Shown: one piece after another, positions 63,927 to 64,000 of the stretch
Position numbering within the stretch: the first letter of the stretch is position 1
How the letters are laid out: the number at the start of each line of letters is the position of its first letter
NCBI RefSeq assembly: GCF_022965805.1
Contig: NC_133117.1
Coordinates: 9,944,183-10,008,182 of the forward strand
Direction of reading: 5' to 3'
Length of the DNA stretch: 64,000 nt
Source: Primulina eburnea
Taxonomy: Eukaryota; Streptophyta; Magnoliopsida; Lamiales; Gesneriaceae
Notes under the pieces: model-generated
Databases searched by the model: none
The model's input: only the letters and a program-made list of their open reading frames with translations
Told to the model about the DNA's origin: nothing
Translations under genes and position numbers: made by a program

Positions 63927-64000
63927 GGAATAGAAAGCTCGGGCATATGTCAGAACGAGGTTCAAAATTCTCTCAGAATGAAAGCTGTTGTCGTGGCTTA
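63927..64000 (+). pseudogene. Copia integrase start, resumes after the TRIM, runs off the edge
   Basis: Beyond the target duplication the interrupted copia element continues with RKLGHMSERGSKF-like sequence in one frame, the HHCC zinc region at the start of integrase. It leaves the window at 64,000. Confidence 0.65.

Overview
This is repeat-rich nuclear DNA of a flowering plant. The signs are nested Ty3/gypsy and Ty1/copia LTR elements primed by initiator tRNA-Met, a Helitron with a Pif1-type helicase, long-TIR Mutator-like elements with 9-bp target duplications, a hAT-type MITE, a Cassandra-type TRIM with 5S rRNA-like boxes, and a nearly complete endogenous plant pararetrovirus (Caulimoviridae). 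A MITE family with GTGAGACCGTCTCAC ends suggests an asterid, perhaps Lamiales; that is recollection and inference. No rRNA, tRNA or CRISPR locus was seen.

Layout. 1-6,600: nested LTR elements. A minus-strand gypsy element (gag, PBS, full LTR) sits inside a plus-strand LTR, which itself lies in the gag of a decayed plus-strand gypsy element; that element abuts a minus-strand gypsy gag. 6,599-41,443: a segment of about 6.8 kb repeated three times in tandem. Each copy holds a short minus-strand reading frame (MAKFNAAF...) with a TATA-like box in front and a second conserved minus-strand ORF fragment. Copy 1 (6,599-21,850) carries a 5.67-kb Mutator-like element (8,016-13,685) filled with 22 satellite-like monomers, plus a 5'-truncated Helitron (about 16,630-21,261). 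Copy 2 (21,851-28,680) is the least interrupted and supplies empty sites for both. Copy 3 (28,681-41,443) carries an 8.15-kb insert (28,999-37,150) with degenerate inverted ends starting GGGAG and a 9-bp target duplication. Inside it is the pararetrovirus: PBS, small ORFs, coiled-coil ORF, coat protein, movement protein, PR-RT-RNase H, a TAV-position ORF, promoter and poly(A) signals. Copy 3 also has a hAT MITE and a near-perfect 62-bp palindrome.

41,444-49,372: a minus-strand gypsy element with two LTRs, gag and only a scrap of pol. 49,373-55,977: a decayed plus-strand copia element with its 3' LTR and a deleted YVDD region. 56,150-59,877: a minus-strand copia gag split by a solo LTR, with PBS and LTR. 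61,270-64,000: a plus-strand copia element interrupted by an intact 864-bp Cassandra-type TRIM.

Almost all coding capacity belongs to mobile or viral DNA. The longest open frames are the pararetroviral PR-RT-RNase H (678 codons) and putative TAV (448 codons) ORFs and the Helitron helicase (501 codons). The main host-like candidate is the triplicated short gene, whose upstream region is altered in copy 1 (TATA mutation) and copy 3 (8-kb insertion about 50 bp beyond the TATA box).
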